Origin: Anomaloglossus baeobatrachus
Lineage: Eukaryota; Chordata; Amphibia; Anura; Aromobatidae
NCBI RefSeq assembly: GCF_048569485.1
Contig: NC_134356.1
Coordinates: 93,873,604 to 93,937,603, forward strand
Reading direction: 5' to 3'
DNA: 64,000 nt
Shown here: one piece after another, positions 11,503 through 21,740 of the stretch
Layout of the letters: the number at the start of each line of letters is the position of its first letter
Position numbering within the stretch: position 1 is the stretch's first letter
Translations under genes and position numbers: made by a program
The notes under the pieces: generated by a model
The model's database searches: none
Told to the model about the DNA's origin: nothing
Seen by the model: only the letters and a program-made list of their open reading frames with translations

Positions 11503-11551
<49 letters not shown>
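10959..11551 (+). mobile_element. L2/CR1-type LINE, 3' fragment
   Basis: A plus-strand frame gives the end of a reverse transcriptase ORF: VHWLPILHRNQFKLLTRT, one stop codon where the family has tyrosine (T-Y-K-A), then KAVHNLSPPYISDLISRYTP, and finally SLPQHVRLSATLQSFKRNLK and THLFRNGYN. The tail ends in an (AAT)n run. The 7-bp atgctgt at 10952-10958 and 11552-11558 is a candidate target duplication within the MITE. The fragment is 5'-truncated and dead. Confidence 0.82.
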
Positions 11552-11554
<3 letters not shown>

Positions 11555-11821
11555 CTGTTGGTGTTAAACAGATTTTTAGGGATGCCTCTCTTATGTGCTG
11601 TTTAATGGCAATGATTGTTCTGCACCAGGATCTTAGCATTGCTCAGACTACATTACCTACTGCTGGGTAGTCCAGCTCGCCCCATGCTGTGATAGCAGCT
11701 CACAGTCTAAAGACATTGTGTACAGAGAGCCTAGCGTGGGTGTGGTCAGCTTCCACAGCTCTGCTGCATGCTAAATCTAAAAACTCTCATTGCATCACAA
11801 CGGCTGCACCCAGTAAACGAA

Positions 11822-12043
11822 GGCTTGTTTCACTCACACATCCAGCATTTCGCTGAATGCCGGATCCGGCATTCATCCAGTACAGTAGATTCATTTACAG
11901 TGTAAGCGCGACACCATGCAGTTGTGTGCTTCATGCACAACCGCATTTGTGCGCATGATGTCGCACTTTCACTGTAAATGAAAGTACTGTACTGCATGCG
12001 TGCCAGATCCGGCAAAATGCCAGATGTGTGAAACGGGACTAAG
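11822..12043. mobile_element. hAT-like palindromic MITE
   Basis: gtttcactcacacatccagc at the left is inverted at the right as gccagatgtgtgaaac. The arms continue through ggatccggcatt, tcatttacagtg and gcgacaccatgc. No protein is encoded. The hAT assignment rests on the style of the ends only. Confidence 0.6.
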
Positions 12044-12128
12044 TGATACATCGTTTAATTTGGGGTCTTCTTGCATACATCATGCTGCTCTCAGATGAAG
12101 TAGCAAAACCTGCTGACATTCCCTTTAA

Positions 12129-12702
12129 TTTTAGTGTGGCATATTTATCAAACTAATTCTTGGACAATATAAATCTCTTGGGCCAGATTTATCAGATTTA
12201 TTGTTAATCAGGATGGGTTTGATAGACTAAACAGTAAAAAGATGTGTAAGATTTAAGTTTATTCCACCTATTAGTATACACTGTTCTTGACAAAGAACTG
12301 CAACTAAAATTTAAGTGCCTTTTTTGGTGGCAAGTTTCATTTATTAGGCCTTGACCCCTTCTAGTAAACAAGGCCTTTTTGTCAAAAACATGCATGAATT
12401 AAATATAAAGCAAGTAATGTAAGACCGTTTTTTGGTGAAAATTCTGAGAATTCTGACATTCAGCTTGACAAATTTTCCCTATTGGGCAGATTTCTAAGTA
12501 TCAGGTAACAACTAAACATTTATTTGTAATCAATGCAGAAATTCATGTGATTAATCTTCCCCCTTTATGATTACTGTGAGAGCCATTTGGCTTTTTATTG
12601 CTAAAATAGGACTGGATTCTATAATATGAATAGATAAGGAAAAAAAAAAAATGTTCTTGAACTTGTTACTTAAAACACCACTATAATGTACTTTCTACTT
12701 AC
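12129..12702. other. Intron sequence, no recognised feature
   Basis: AT-rich part of the last SEC24A intron. I see no repeat or open frame of note. Confidence 0.6.
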
Positions 12703-12806
12703 CGGATTACATGTAATGTTGGAAAGAAAGGTCTTTGCTCCCGAAGCCAAATGATAAAAGCCATTAGTCTATTAGATTCAGCTGTGTCCAGGTCAGGAAG
12801 CTGAGT
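12703..12806 (-). CDS. sec24a: SEC24A exon, gelsolin-like domain
   Basis: 104 bp, phase 0 to 2, encoding TQLPDLDTAESNRLMAFIIW, then LREQRPFFPTLHVIR with the arginine codon split. The acceptor is ctaatacag and the donor CCG|gtaagt. The phrase WLREQRPFFP is typical of SEC24A. The upstream intron carries DIRS copies 2 and 3. Confidence 0.96.
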
Positions 12807-13078
12807 CTGTATTAGAACAGAAATCATGCATTACAATTAACAACCGTGCTTTCCCCAGCTACAGAATTTGTATTTTCACTAAAACCTAACCCATTCATCC
12901 TGCGCGGACATAATTGCTAGTGTGTATGCGCACCATCTCCTTTGTCCCCTGCGATGGAACTGCGAGTCAGTGATGCTATCTATAGCAGCAGTTAAAGGTC
13001 CCTGTCACTGCCATGTTGGGTTCTCCTCTGAAGCCCAGTTATAGACTACATTTCAAAATGAGACCGCGATTTATACTG
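12807..13078. other. Intron sequence, no recognised feature
   Basis: Between the SEC24A exon at 12703-12806 and the TA-flanked MITE at 13079. Nothing recognised. Confidence 0.6.
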
Positions 13079-13680
13079 TATAGTGGAACCTCAGTTTACG
13101 AGTAACTTGGTGTGCGAGTATTTCGCTATATGAGCAAAGCTTGCTGTAAATTTGTAACTCAATTTACAAGCAAGCTTTGCTGTACGAGCAAATACTCACC
13201 GCACACACTTACAGTCTACACAAACACACATATTATGCTCCCCTTACCTTCCATTCCATCACCGGCTTCATGGGTCTTGTAGTCCGCTGCTCCAGGATGT
13301 GTATCAGGTAACCATTGCGACGATAGAGGAACTTCCGCTGTCAGCCGCTTCTCAAACGCAGTGCGCTGACCAATCAGAGGCAAGCGGCTCCTGCCTTTGA
13401 CGTCAGCGCTCTGGCAGCGGAAGTTCCTCCATTGTCGCGAACTACAAGAACTACAAGAACCAGGAGGCCGGCGATGGAACGGAAAGTAAGGGGAGCATAA
13501 TATAAGTGTGTTTGTGCATGTGTGAAATGGCACAATAGGGGACATTGAACAAGTTGTGGAATGAATTGTCTGAGCTTGCATTATTTCCTATGGGAAATCT
13601 TGCTTTGCTAGACGAGTAACTTGGTTTACAAGCACAGTCCCAGAACGGATTGTTCTCGGAAACCAGGGTTCCACTGTATA
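13079..13680. mobile_element. TA-flanked Tc1/mariner-type MITE
   Basis: Ends agtggaacctcagtttacga and, inverted, ggaaaccagggttccact, bordered by TA. Sub-terminal arms (gagtaacttggt, tttcctatgggaaat) also pair. A second member of the family is at 40699-41301. It is non-coding. Superfamily assignment is by TA borders and end style. Confidence 0.7.
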
Positions 13681-13806
13681 TACTATAGTTTTGTAGTATA
13701 AAGTGTAAATGACCAGATAATCACAGATGTAAGTCCTCCAAAGGGGCCAATAGACTAAGTAAAGAAGGGAATTTTGTTTACTTACCGTAAATTCCTTTTC
13801 TTCTAG

Positions 13807-13942
13807 CTCCAATTGGGAGACCCAGACAATTGGGTGTATAAGCTATGCCTCCGGAGCCCACACAAAGTATTACACTAAAAGTGTACAGCCCCTCCCCTTC
13901 TGCCTATACACCCCCCCGTGCTCTCACGGGCTCCTCAGTTTT
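13807..13942. repeat. Left inverted terminal repeat of DIRS copy 2
   Basis: Inverse complement of 19722-19856. It contains the inner palindrome gtgctctcac, whose variant is mirrored in the right repeat as gtgagagcac. Confidence 0.85.
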
Positions 13943-14069
13943 GGTGCAAAAGCAAGAAGGAGGAAAAAATTATAAACTGGTTTAAAGTAAATTCAATCCG
14001 AAGGAATATCGGAGAACTGAAACCATTCAACATGAACAACATGTGTACACAAAAAAACAGGGGCGGGTG

Positions 14070-14168
14070 CTGGGTCTCCCAATTAGAGCTAGAAGAAAAG
14101 GAATTTACGGTAAGTAAACAAAATTCCCTTCTTCTTTGTCGCTCCATTGGGAGACCCAGACAATTGGG
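14070..14168. repeat. Internal complementary region of DIRS copy 2
   Basis: The inverse complement of the left end (gaatttacggtaagtaaac) runs directly into the inverse complement of the right end (ctttgtcgctccattggga). This reproduces an end-to-end circle junction and is the hallmark of DIRS-type elements. Confidence 0.9.
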
Positions 14169-14232
14169 ACGTCCAAAAGCAGTCCCTGGGTGGGTAAATA
14201 ATACCTCATAATAGAGCCGTAACGGCTCCGTC

Positions 14233-15290
14233 CTACAGGTGGGCAACCGCCGCCTGAAGGACTCGCCTACCTAGGCTGGCATCTGCCGAAGCATAGGTAT
14301 GCACCTGATAGTGTTTCGTGAAAGTGTGCAGGCTCGACCAGGTAGCTGCCTGACACACCTGCTGAGCCGTAGCCTGGTGCCGCAAGGCCCAGGACGCTCC
14401 CACGGCCCTGGTAGAATGGGCCTTCAGCCCTGAGGGAACCGGAAGCCCCGAGGAACGATAAGCTTCGAGAATTGGTTCCTTGATCCACCGAGCCAGGGTT
14501 GATTTGGAAGCTTGTGTCCCTTTACGCTGGCCAGCGACAAGGACAAAGAGTGCATCCGAGCGGCGCAGGGGCGCCGTACGAGAAATGTAGAATCTGAGTG
14601 CTCTCACCAGATCTAACAAGTGCAAATCCTTTTCACATTGGTGAACTGGATGAGGACAAAAAGAGGGTAAGGAGATATCCTGATTGAGATGAAAGGGGGA
14701 TACCACCTTAGGGAGAAATTCCGGAACCGGACGCAGAACCACCTTGTCCTGGTGAAACACCAGGAAAGGGGCTTTGCATGACAACGCTGCTAGCTCAGAC
14801 ACTCTCCGAAGTGAAGTGACTGCTACTAGGAAAACCACTTTCTGCGAAAGGCGTGCGAGAGAAATATCCCTCATTGGCTCGAACGGTGGTTTCTGAAGAA
14901 CCATCAGCACCCTGTTCAGATCCCAGGGTTCTAACGGACGCTTGTAAGGAGGGACGATGTGACAAACCCCCTGCAGGAACGTGCGTACCTGTGGAAGTCT
15001 GGCTAGGCGCTTCTGAAAAAACACAGAGAGCGCAGAGACTTGTCCCTTAAGGGAGCCGAGCGACAAACCCTTTTCCAATCCGGATTGAAGGAAGGACAGA
15101 AAAGTGGGCAAGGCAAATGGCCAGGGAGAAAAACCCTGAGCAGAGCACCATGACAGGAATATTTTCCACGTCCTGTGGTAGATCTTGGCGGACGTTGGTT
15201 TCCTAGCTTGTCTCATAGTGGCAATGACCTCTTGAGATAATCCTGAAGACGCTAAGATCCAGGACTCAATGGCCACACAGTCAGGTTGAG
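14233..15290 (-). CDS. DIRS copy 2 tyrosine recombinase
   Basis: C-terminal about 350 residues of a long minus frame. It opens with SSGLSQEVIATMRQARKP and an SAM-like N-terminal domain, then SLRRVSELAAL (first catalytic arginine), HSTRAVGAS (HxxR) and TFTKHYQVH (tyrosine). Tyrosine recombinases of DIRS elements integrate a circular DNA intermediate without target duplication. The frame looks whole and overlaps the end of RT-RNase H. It is similar in layout to YR of copies 3-6. Confidence 0.9.
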
Positions 15291-17399
15291 GGCCGCAGAA
15301 TTCAGATGGAAAAACGGCCCTTGAGACAGCAAGTCTGGTCGGTCTGGTAGTGCCCACGGTTGGCCGACCGTGAGATGCCAAAGATCCGGGTACCACGACC
15401 TCCTTGGCCAGTCTGGAGCGACGAGGATGGCGCGGCGGCAGTCGGCCCTGATCTTGCGTAACACTCTGGGCAACAGTGCCAGAGGAGGAAACACATAAGG
15501 GAGTTGAAACTGCGACCAATCCTGAACTAAGGCGTCTGCCGCCAGAGCTCTGTGATCGTGAGATCGTGCCATGAATGCCGTGATCTTGTTGTTGTGCCGG
15601 GACGCCATTAGGTCGACGTCCGGCATCCCCCAGCGGCAACAGATCTCCTGAAACACGTCCGGGTGAAGGGACCATTCCCCTGCGTCCATGCCCTGGCGAC
15701 TGAGAAAGTCTGCTTCCCAGTTTTCTACGCCCGGGATGTGAACTGCGGAGATGGTGGAGGCCGTGGCTTCCACCCACATCAAAATCCGCCTGACTTCCTG
15801 GAAGGCCTGCCGACTGCGTGTTCCGCCTTGGTGGTTGATGTAAGCCACCGCTGTGGAGTTGTCCGACTGAATTCGGATCTGCTTGCCTTCCAGCCACTGC
15901 TGGAACGCTTTTAGGGCAAGATACACTGCCCTGATATCCAGAACATTGATCTGAAGGGAGGACTCTTGCTGAGTCCACGTACCCTGAGCCCTGTGGTGGA
16001 GAAAGACTGCTCCCCACCCTGACAGACTCGCGTCCGTCGTGACCACCGCCCAGGATGGGGGTAGGAAGGACTTCCCCTTCGATAATGAAGTGGGAAGAAG
16101 CCACCACCGAAGGGAAGCTTTGGTTGCCTGAGAGAGGGAGACGTTCCTGTCGAGGGACGTCGACTTCCTGTCCCATTTGCGTAGGATGTCCCATTGAAGA
16201 GGACGCAGGTGAAACTGCGCGAAAGGGACTGCCTCCATTGCTGCCACCATCTTCCCCAGGAAGTGCATGAGGCGCCTCAAGGGGTGTGACTGACCTTGAA
16301 GGGGAGATTGCAACCCTGTCTGCAGTGACCGCTGTTTGTTCAGCGGGAGCATCACCATCGCTGAGAGGGTATGAAACTCCATGCCAAGATATGTCAGCGA
16401 TTGGGCCGGTGTCAGATTTGACTTTGGAAAATTGATGATCCACCCGAAACTCTGGAGAGTCTCCAGAGTAGCGTTGAGGCTGTGTTGGCATGCCTCTTGA
16501 GAGGGTGCCTTGACCAGCAGATCGTCTAAGTAAGGGATCACCGAGTGACGCTGAGAGTGGAGGACCGCAACTACTGTAGCCATGACCTTGGTGAAAACCC
16601 GTGGGGCTGTCGCCAGGCCGAACGGCAGTGCCGCGAACTGAAGGTGTTCGTCTCCTATGGCGAAGCGCAGGAAGCGCTGATGCTCTGGAGCAATCGGTAC
16701 GTGGAGATAAGCATCTTTGATATCGATCGATGCAAGGAAATCTCCTTGGGACATTGAGGCGATGACGGAGCGGAGGGATTCCATCCGGAACCGCCTGGTC
16801 TTTACGTGTTTGTTGAGCAGTTTTAGGTCCAGGACAGGACGGAAAGACCCGTCCTTCTTTGGAACCACAAACAGGTTGGAGTAAAAACCGTGACCCTGTT
16901 GCTGAAGAGGAACCGGGACCACCACTCCTTCTGCCTTCAGAGTGCCCACCGCCTGCAGAAGAGCATCGGCTCGCTCGGGAGGCGGAGATGTTCTGAAGAA
17001 TCGAGTCGGAGGACGAGAGCTGAACTCTATCCTGTAACCGTGAGACAGAATGTCTCTCACCCAACGGTCTTTTACCTGTGGCAGCCAGGTGTCGCAAAAG
17101 CGGGAGAGCCTGCCACCGACCGAGGATGCGGTGTGAGGAGGCCGTAAGTCATGAGGAAGCCGCCTTGGTAGCGGCACCTCCGGCGGTCTTTTTAGGGCGT
17201 GACTTAGACCGCCATGAATCGGAGTTCCTCTGATCCTTCTGAGGCCTTTTGGACGAGGAGAATTGGGACCTGCCCGCACCCCGAAAGGACCGAAACCTCG
17301 ACTGTCCCCTCCTCTGTTGGGGTATGTTTGGTTTGGCCTGGGGTAAGGATGTTTCCTTTCCCTTGGATTGTTTGATGATTTCATCCAATCTCTCACCAA
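15252..17399 (-). CDS. DIRS copy 2 reverse transcriptase-RNase H
   Basis: 715-codon minus frame. It contains RT motifs FYSNLFVVPKKDGSFRPVLD, SIDIKDAYLHVPI, LPFGLATAPRVF and YLDD, then RNase H motifs TDASLSGWGAVF, INVLDIRAVYLAL and QSDNSTAVAYI. The conserved tail VDLMASRHNN..VFPPLALLPRV follows. No adenine methyltransferase domain, present in some DIRS elements, is recognisable. Looks whole. Confidence 0.92.
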   Translation of the reverse strand: MVRDWMKSSNNPRERKHPYPRPNQTYPNRGGDSRGFGPFGVRAGPNSPRPKGLRRIRGTPIHGGLSHALKRPPEVPLPRRLPHDLRPPHTASSVGGRLSRFCDTWLPQVKDRWVRDILSHGYRIEFSSRPPTRFFRTSPPPERADALLQAVGTLKAEGVVVPVPLQQQGHGFYSNLFVVPKKDGSFRPVLDLKLLNKHVKTRRFRMESLRSVIASMSQGDFLASIDIKDAYLHVPIAPEHQRFLRFAIGDEHLQFAALPFGLATAPRVFTKVMATVVAVLHSQRHSVIPYLDDLLVKAPSQEACQHSLNATLETLQSFGWIINFPKSNLTPAQSLTYLGMEFHTLSAMVMLPLNKQRSLQTGLQSPLQGQSHPLRRLMHFLGKMVAAMEAVPFAQFHLRPLQWDILRKWDRKSTSLDRNVSLSQATKASLRWWLLPTSLSKGKSFLPPSWAVVTTDASLSGWGAVFLHHRAQGTWTQQESSLQINVLDIRAVYLALKAFQQWLEGKQIRIQSDNSTAVAYINHQGGTRSRQAFQEVRRILMWVEATASTISAVHIPGVENWEADFLSRQGMDAGEWSLHPDVFQEICCRWGMPDVDLMASRHNNKITAFMARSHDHRALAADALVQDWSQFQLPYVFPPLALLPRVLRKIRADCRRAILVAPDWPRRSWYPDLWHLTVGQPWALPDRPDLLSQGPFFHLNSAALNLTVWPLSPGS

Positions 17400-18673
17400 A
17401 CAAACGGTCGCCAGAAAATGGCAAACTGGTTAAGCACTTTTTGGAAGCCGAATCTGCCTTCCATTCCCGTAGCCACAAGGCCCTGCGTATTGCCACCGAA
17501 TTGTCGGCTGCAACCGCCGTACGGCTCGCAGAGTCCAGGACAGCATTAATAGCGTAGGACGCAAATGCCGACGTTTGAGAGGTTATGGACGCCACTTGCG
17601 GCGCAGACGTACGTGTGAGTGCGTCAATTTGCGCTTGACCCGCTGAGATAGCTTGGAGTGCCCATACGGCTGCGAATGCTGGAGCAAAAGACGCGCCGAT
17701 AGCTTCATAGATGGATTTCAACCAGAGCTCCATCTGTCTGTCAGTGGCATTTCAACCAGAGCTCCATCTGTCTGTCAGTGGCATCCTTGAGTGAAGCCCC
17801 ATCTTCAACTGCAACTATGGATCTAGCCGCCAGTCTGGAGATTGGAGGATCCACCTTGGGACACTGAGTCCAGCCCTTGACCACGTCAGGGGGGAAGGGA
17901 TAACGTGTATCCTTAAGGCGCTTGGAAAAACGCTTATCTGGACAAGCTCGGTGTTTCTGGACTGCCTCTCGGAAGTCAGAGTGGTCCAGAAACATACTCT
18001 TTGTACGCTTGGGAAACCTGAAACGGAATTTCTCCTGCTGAGAAGCTGACTCCTCTACTGGAGGAGCTGAGGGAGAAATATCCAACATTTGATTGATGGA
18101 CACGATAAGATCATTCACTATGGCGTCCCCATCAGGAGTATCAAGGTTGAGAGCGGCCTCAGGATCAGAATCCTGATCAGCTACCTCCGCTTCATCATAC
18201 AGAGAGTCCTCCCGCTGAGACCCTGAACAATGTGATGATGTCGAGGGAATTTCCCAGCGAGCTCGCTTAGGCGGTCTGGGGCTGCGGTCCGTGTCAGAGA
18301 CCTCACCCTGGGATCTATGAGACACCCCGGGAGGACATTGTTGTTCCAATTGAGGGGGACCAGGGAGCAATGATTCCACAGTGCCCATGGTCTGAGATAC
18401 CGGTCTGGACTGCAAGGCTTCTAGTATCTTAGCCATAGTCTCAGAAAGTCTATCAGTAAAAACTGCAAACTCCGTCCCTGTCACCTGGACAGTGTTAGCA
18501 GGTGGTTCCCCCTGGGCCACCCTTAGCAGAGGCTCCGGCTGAGTAAGTGCCACAGGGGCCGAGCATTGCACACAATGAGGGTCAGTGGAACCTGCCGGTA
18601 GTATAGCCGTACATGCGGCGCAGGCAGCATAGTAAGCCTGTGCTTTGGCACCCTTGCTTTTTGCGGACGACAT
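17149..18673 (-). pseudogene. DIRS copy 2 gag-like region
   Basis: Starts MSSAKSKGAKAQ at 18673. An N-terminal zinc-knuckle-like CAACTAILP..HCVQC is followed by an acidic middle and a basic C-terminus that overlaps the RT frame. Similarity to gag is by position, since DIRS gag proteins diverge fast. About one break. Confidence 0.75.
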
Positions 18674-19721
18674 GCTGTTGTCTCCTCTGAGCAATCCAGG
18701 AGGGTATATAGCCAAAAATCAACCGTGCACCATACAGTGTAAAGTATAGCCTATAATCATATAATCTATAAGTACACTTCTGCACTAGTGGGGCCAGCAC
18801 CTCAGGTGCTGCTTACCGCCCGCTCAAAGCGGTTGTGTGGTCACCAGAATCCCTGCCTGGGTCTCCCCGAGCTTGTCTCCCCTCTCCAGCGTCAGAAGAG
18901 CTGACAGGAATGGCTGCCGGCGTCCTGAGGAGAGGAGGGGGCCGTGGGCGTGCCCTAGAAAGTGCGGGAATCTGGTGCCCCACTGTGCACAGTGAGGGGG
19001 GTGGAGTATGCAAAGCATGTTCCAGCCCTCAGTGCTGACGTCCTGTACAGCGTCCCGCCCTTCCCCTGACTGGCAGGCCTGGGGGCAGGAAAAGAGTGAG
19101 ACTAGGCCGCAAAGGCCGGGGACTAAAGTTATAAGCGCGGCCGGCGTATAAGCGCGGTCGGCGCTGTAGTCCCCGGCGTACTAACATTCCCAGCCGCGCT
19201 GCAGTGTGAAATGGCAGCGCGCGGTCAGCGCGGTAGTCCCCAGTAACCTAACACCCAGCCACGCTGCAGTGTGTGATGGCACAAGCGCGGTCAGCGCTGC
19301 GGTCCCCGGCGCACTAACACACCCAGCAAAGCTGGAGTGTTCTGTGCGCGGTCCCCACGGGGACACAGAGTACCTCAAAGTAGCAGGGCCTTGTCCCTGA
19401 CGATACTCGGCTCCTTGTCCAGCAGAGTCCCCAGGAGCTGTGGATGGAGCACGGTCTCAGTGCCTGGAGACCGATTAGGATCCCACTTCACCCAGAGCCC
19501 TAAAGGGGATGGGGAAGGAAAACAGCATGTGGGCTCCAGCCTCCGTACCCGCAATGGATACCTCAACCTTAACAACACCGCCGACAAGAGTGGGGTGAGA
19601 AGGGAGCATGCTGGGGGCCCTGTTATGGGCCCTCTTTTCTTCCATCCGACATAGTCAGCAGCTGCTGCTGACTAAGCTGTGGAGCTATGCGTGGATGTCT
19701 GCCTCCTTCGCACAAAGCATG

Positions 19722-19856
19722 AAAACTGAGGAGCCCGTGAGAGCACGGGGGGTGTATAGGCAGAAGGGGAGGGGCTTTACACTTTTAGTGTAATACTTTG
19801 TGTGGCCTCCGGAGGCATAGCTTATACACCCAATTGTCTGGGTCTCCCAATGGAGC
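19722..19856. repeat. Right inverted terminal repeat of DIRS copy 2
   Basis: Inverse complement of 13807-13942 with about three differences. It ends at the gagcgacaaag terminus. Confidence 0.85.
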
Positions 19857-19863
19857 GACAAAG

Positions 19864-19876
19864 GAAAAAAAAAAAA

Positions 19877-19937
<61 letters not shown>

Positions 19938-20211
19938 AAATTGAAAAAAATAACATGGTATCATCAGGGCTGTAAAACTGCCCAGTCCTGAAGAACCTAA
20001 ACTAATCTAATGTTTGCTGCTCAAGTGAAAATGCAGATCACTTATTTACAGAAGAAAGCAGATATGTCTGTGTCACTGAACAGGTTTTAATTTGGATTTC
20101 ATTCCTAACTGTTCTTTATTCTTGGTTTTACATGCTTTTCTGATACAGATTATCCATATGTCAAGCTGATGAATAAGTAGACTGCATAATAGCACACACA
20201 TACAACCAAAT
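19864..20211. repeat. Spacer between DIRS copies 2 and 3 with (TA)n microsatellite
   Basis: A poly(A) run is followed by a TA run at about 19882-19934. Then 277 bp of AT-rich intron sequence without recognised features. Confidence 0.8.
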
Positions 20212-20523
20212 AAAGAGAATTTTGTTTACTTACCGTAAATTCTTTTTCTTATAGTTCCGTATTGGGAGACCCAGACAATTGGGTGTATAGCTTCTGCCTC
20301 CGGAGGACACACAAAGTACTACACTCAAAAGTGTAGCTCCTCCCTCTGAGCTTATACACCCCTGGAGAACCAGATCTAGCCAGTTTAGTGCACAAGCTGA
20401 AGGAGAATAGCCACCCACAAGTAAAAACAGAGCAAGAACCGGAACAACCGGAGTCTCTGTCTACGACAACAGCCGGTGATAACACGCGGAACAAGAAACT
20501 GCCAACAGGCAACAGGGAGGGAG

Positions 20524-20621
20524 CTGGGTCTCCCAATACGGAACTATAAGAAAAAGAATTTACGGTAAGTAAACAAAATTCTCTTTTTCTTTATCGTTCC
20601 TATGGGAGACCCAGACATTGG
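20524..20621. repeat. Internal complementary region of DIRS copy 3
   Basis: gaatttacggtaagtaaac joined to ctttatcgttcctatgggag: inverse complements of the element's left and right ends in tandem. Confidence 0.88.
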
Positions 20622-20686
20622 GACGTCTCAAAGCAGTCCATGGGTGGGAATAAACAGAAAAACTGAGAAGTAGGCGGAGCCTAACT

Positions 20687-21740
20687 TCACAAGTGGGCGA
20701 CAGCCGCCTGAAGGATGTGTCTGCCCAAGCTCGCATCTGCCGAAGCATGAGCATGCACTTGGTAGTGCTTTGAAAAGGTATGCAGGCTAGTCCAAGTGGC
20801 AGCCTGACAGACTTGCTGAGCCATAGCCTGGTGCCTGAAAGCCCAAGAGGCACCGACAGCTCTGGTCGAGTGTGCCTTGATCCCCGGCGGGGAAGGCACC
20901 TGAGAACACTGGTAGGCATCCGAAATGGTCGACCTAATCCAACGGGCTAAGGTCGGCTTAGAAGCAGAGAGGCCCTTACGCCGACCTGTGGTTAGCACAA
21001 AAAGAGAAGTGGTGTGAGACACATAGATCCGGAGAGCACGCACCAGATCCAGAGTATGCAACGCTTTTTCAAAGCGATGAACAGGAGCCGGACAAAAGGA
21101 AGGTAGGGTAATGTCCTGGTTAAGGTGGAAAGGAGAGACCACCTTAGGAAGAAAGTCCGGAGTCGGACGGAGAACCACCTTGTCTTGATGAAAAACCAAA
21201 AAAGGTGACTCCGAACAGAGCGCAGCCAAATCAGAGACTCTCCTGAGGGAAGTTATGGCCACTAGAAAGACCACTTTCTGTGAAAGACGAAACAAAGAAA
21301 CCTCCCTAAGAGGTTCAAAGGGGGGTTTCTGCAAAGCCGTGAGAACCAAATTGAGGTCCCAGGGATCCAAGGGCCGCCGGTAAGGCGGAATGATGTGAGA
21401 CGAACCTTGCATGAAGGTGCGGAACTAAGCCAGCCGGGCGATACGTCGCTGGAACAGCACTGACAGAGCCGAGACTTGTCCCTTGAGAGGGTTGAGGGAC
21501 AATCCCAGCTCCAGACCGGACAGTAGAAAAGACAGAAGGGTCGGCAAGGAAAAAGGCCAAGGAGAATGGCCGGAAGAGCGACACCAGGACAGGAAAATCT
21601 TCCAAGTCCTGTGATAGATCTTGGCAGAGGAAGACTTACGGGCCAGAGTCATAGTGGAGATGACTTCAGGGGGGATACCAGAAGCCGTCAAGCCGTCAGA
21701 TCCAGGAATCAAGACCCCGCCGTCAATCTGAGAGCCGCAG
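20687..21740 (-). pseudogene. DIRS copy 3 tyrosine recombinase region
   Basis: Minus-strand recombinase similarity including SLRRVSDLAAL, HSTRAVGASWAF and FSKHYQVHAHAS. Fossil. Confidence 0.88.

Larger units (their letters stand above)
10904..12128. mobile_element. T2/Kolobok-like MITE, host of an L2 tail and a hAT-like MITE
   Basis: The ends TTAAAGAGAACCCGTCAGCA and, on the minus strand, TTAAAGGGAATGTCAGCAGG are inverted repeats with TTAA at both borders (10904-10907, 12125-12128). Internal phrases such as gacagcatgctgt are typical of these frog repeats. Two later insertions split it. Confidence 0.75.
13761..19863 (-). mobile_element. DIRS retrotransposon copy 2 (subfamily A), near complete
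   Basis: 6.1-kb DIRS element with both inverted terminal repeats, an internal complementary region, and gag-like, RT-RNase H and tyrosine recombinase regions in that order on the minus strand. The ends are AAAGAAGGGAATTTTG (left) and CGACAAAG (right), with no target duplication. The RT-RNase H and recombinase frames look whole and the gag-like region has about one break. The paired terminal repeats differ at only about three places, so the insertion is young. It lies in the SEC24A intron between 12806 and 26134. Confidence 0.93.

Noticed and set aside
14233-15290. Tyrosine recombinase frames as phage or bacterial integrases
   Set aside because: They sit between DIRS terminal repeats next to RT-RNase H, in vertebrate DNA with spliced exons. 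The DIRS internal complementary region settles the class.
14200-19863. A DIRS adenine methyltransferase domain
   Set aside because: No methyltransferase motif is recognisable between RNase H and recombinase or elsewhere in the better preserved copies.
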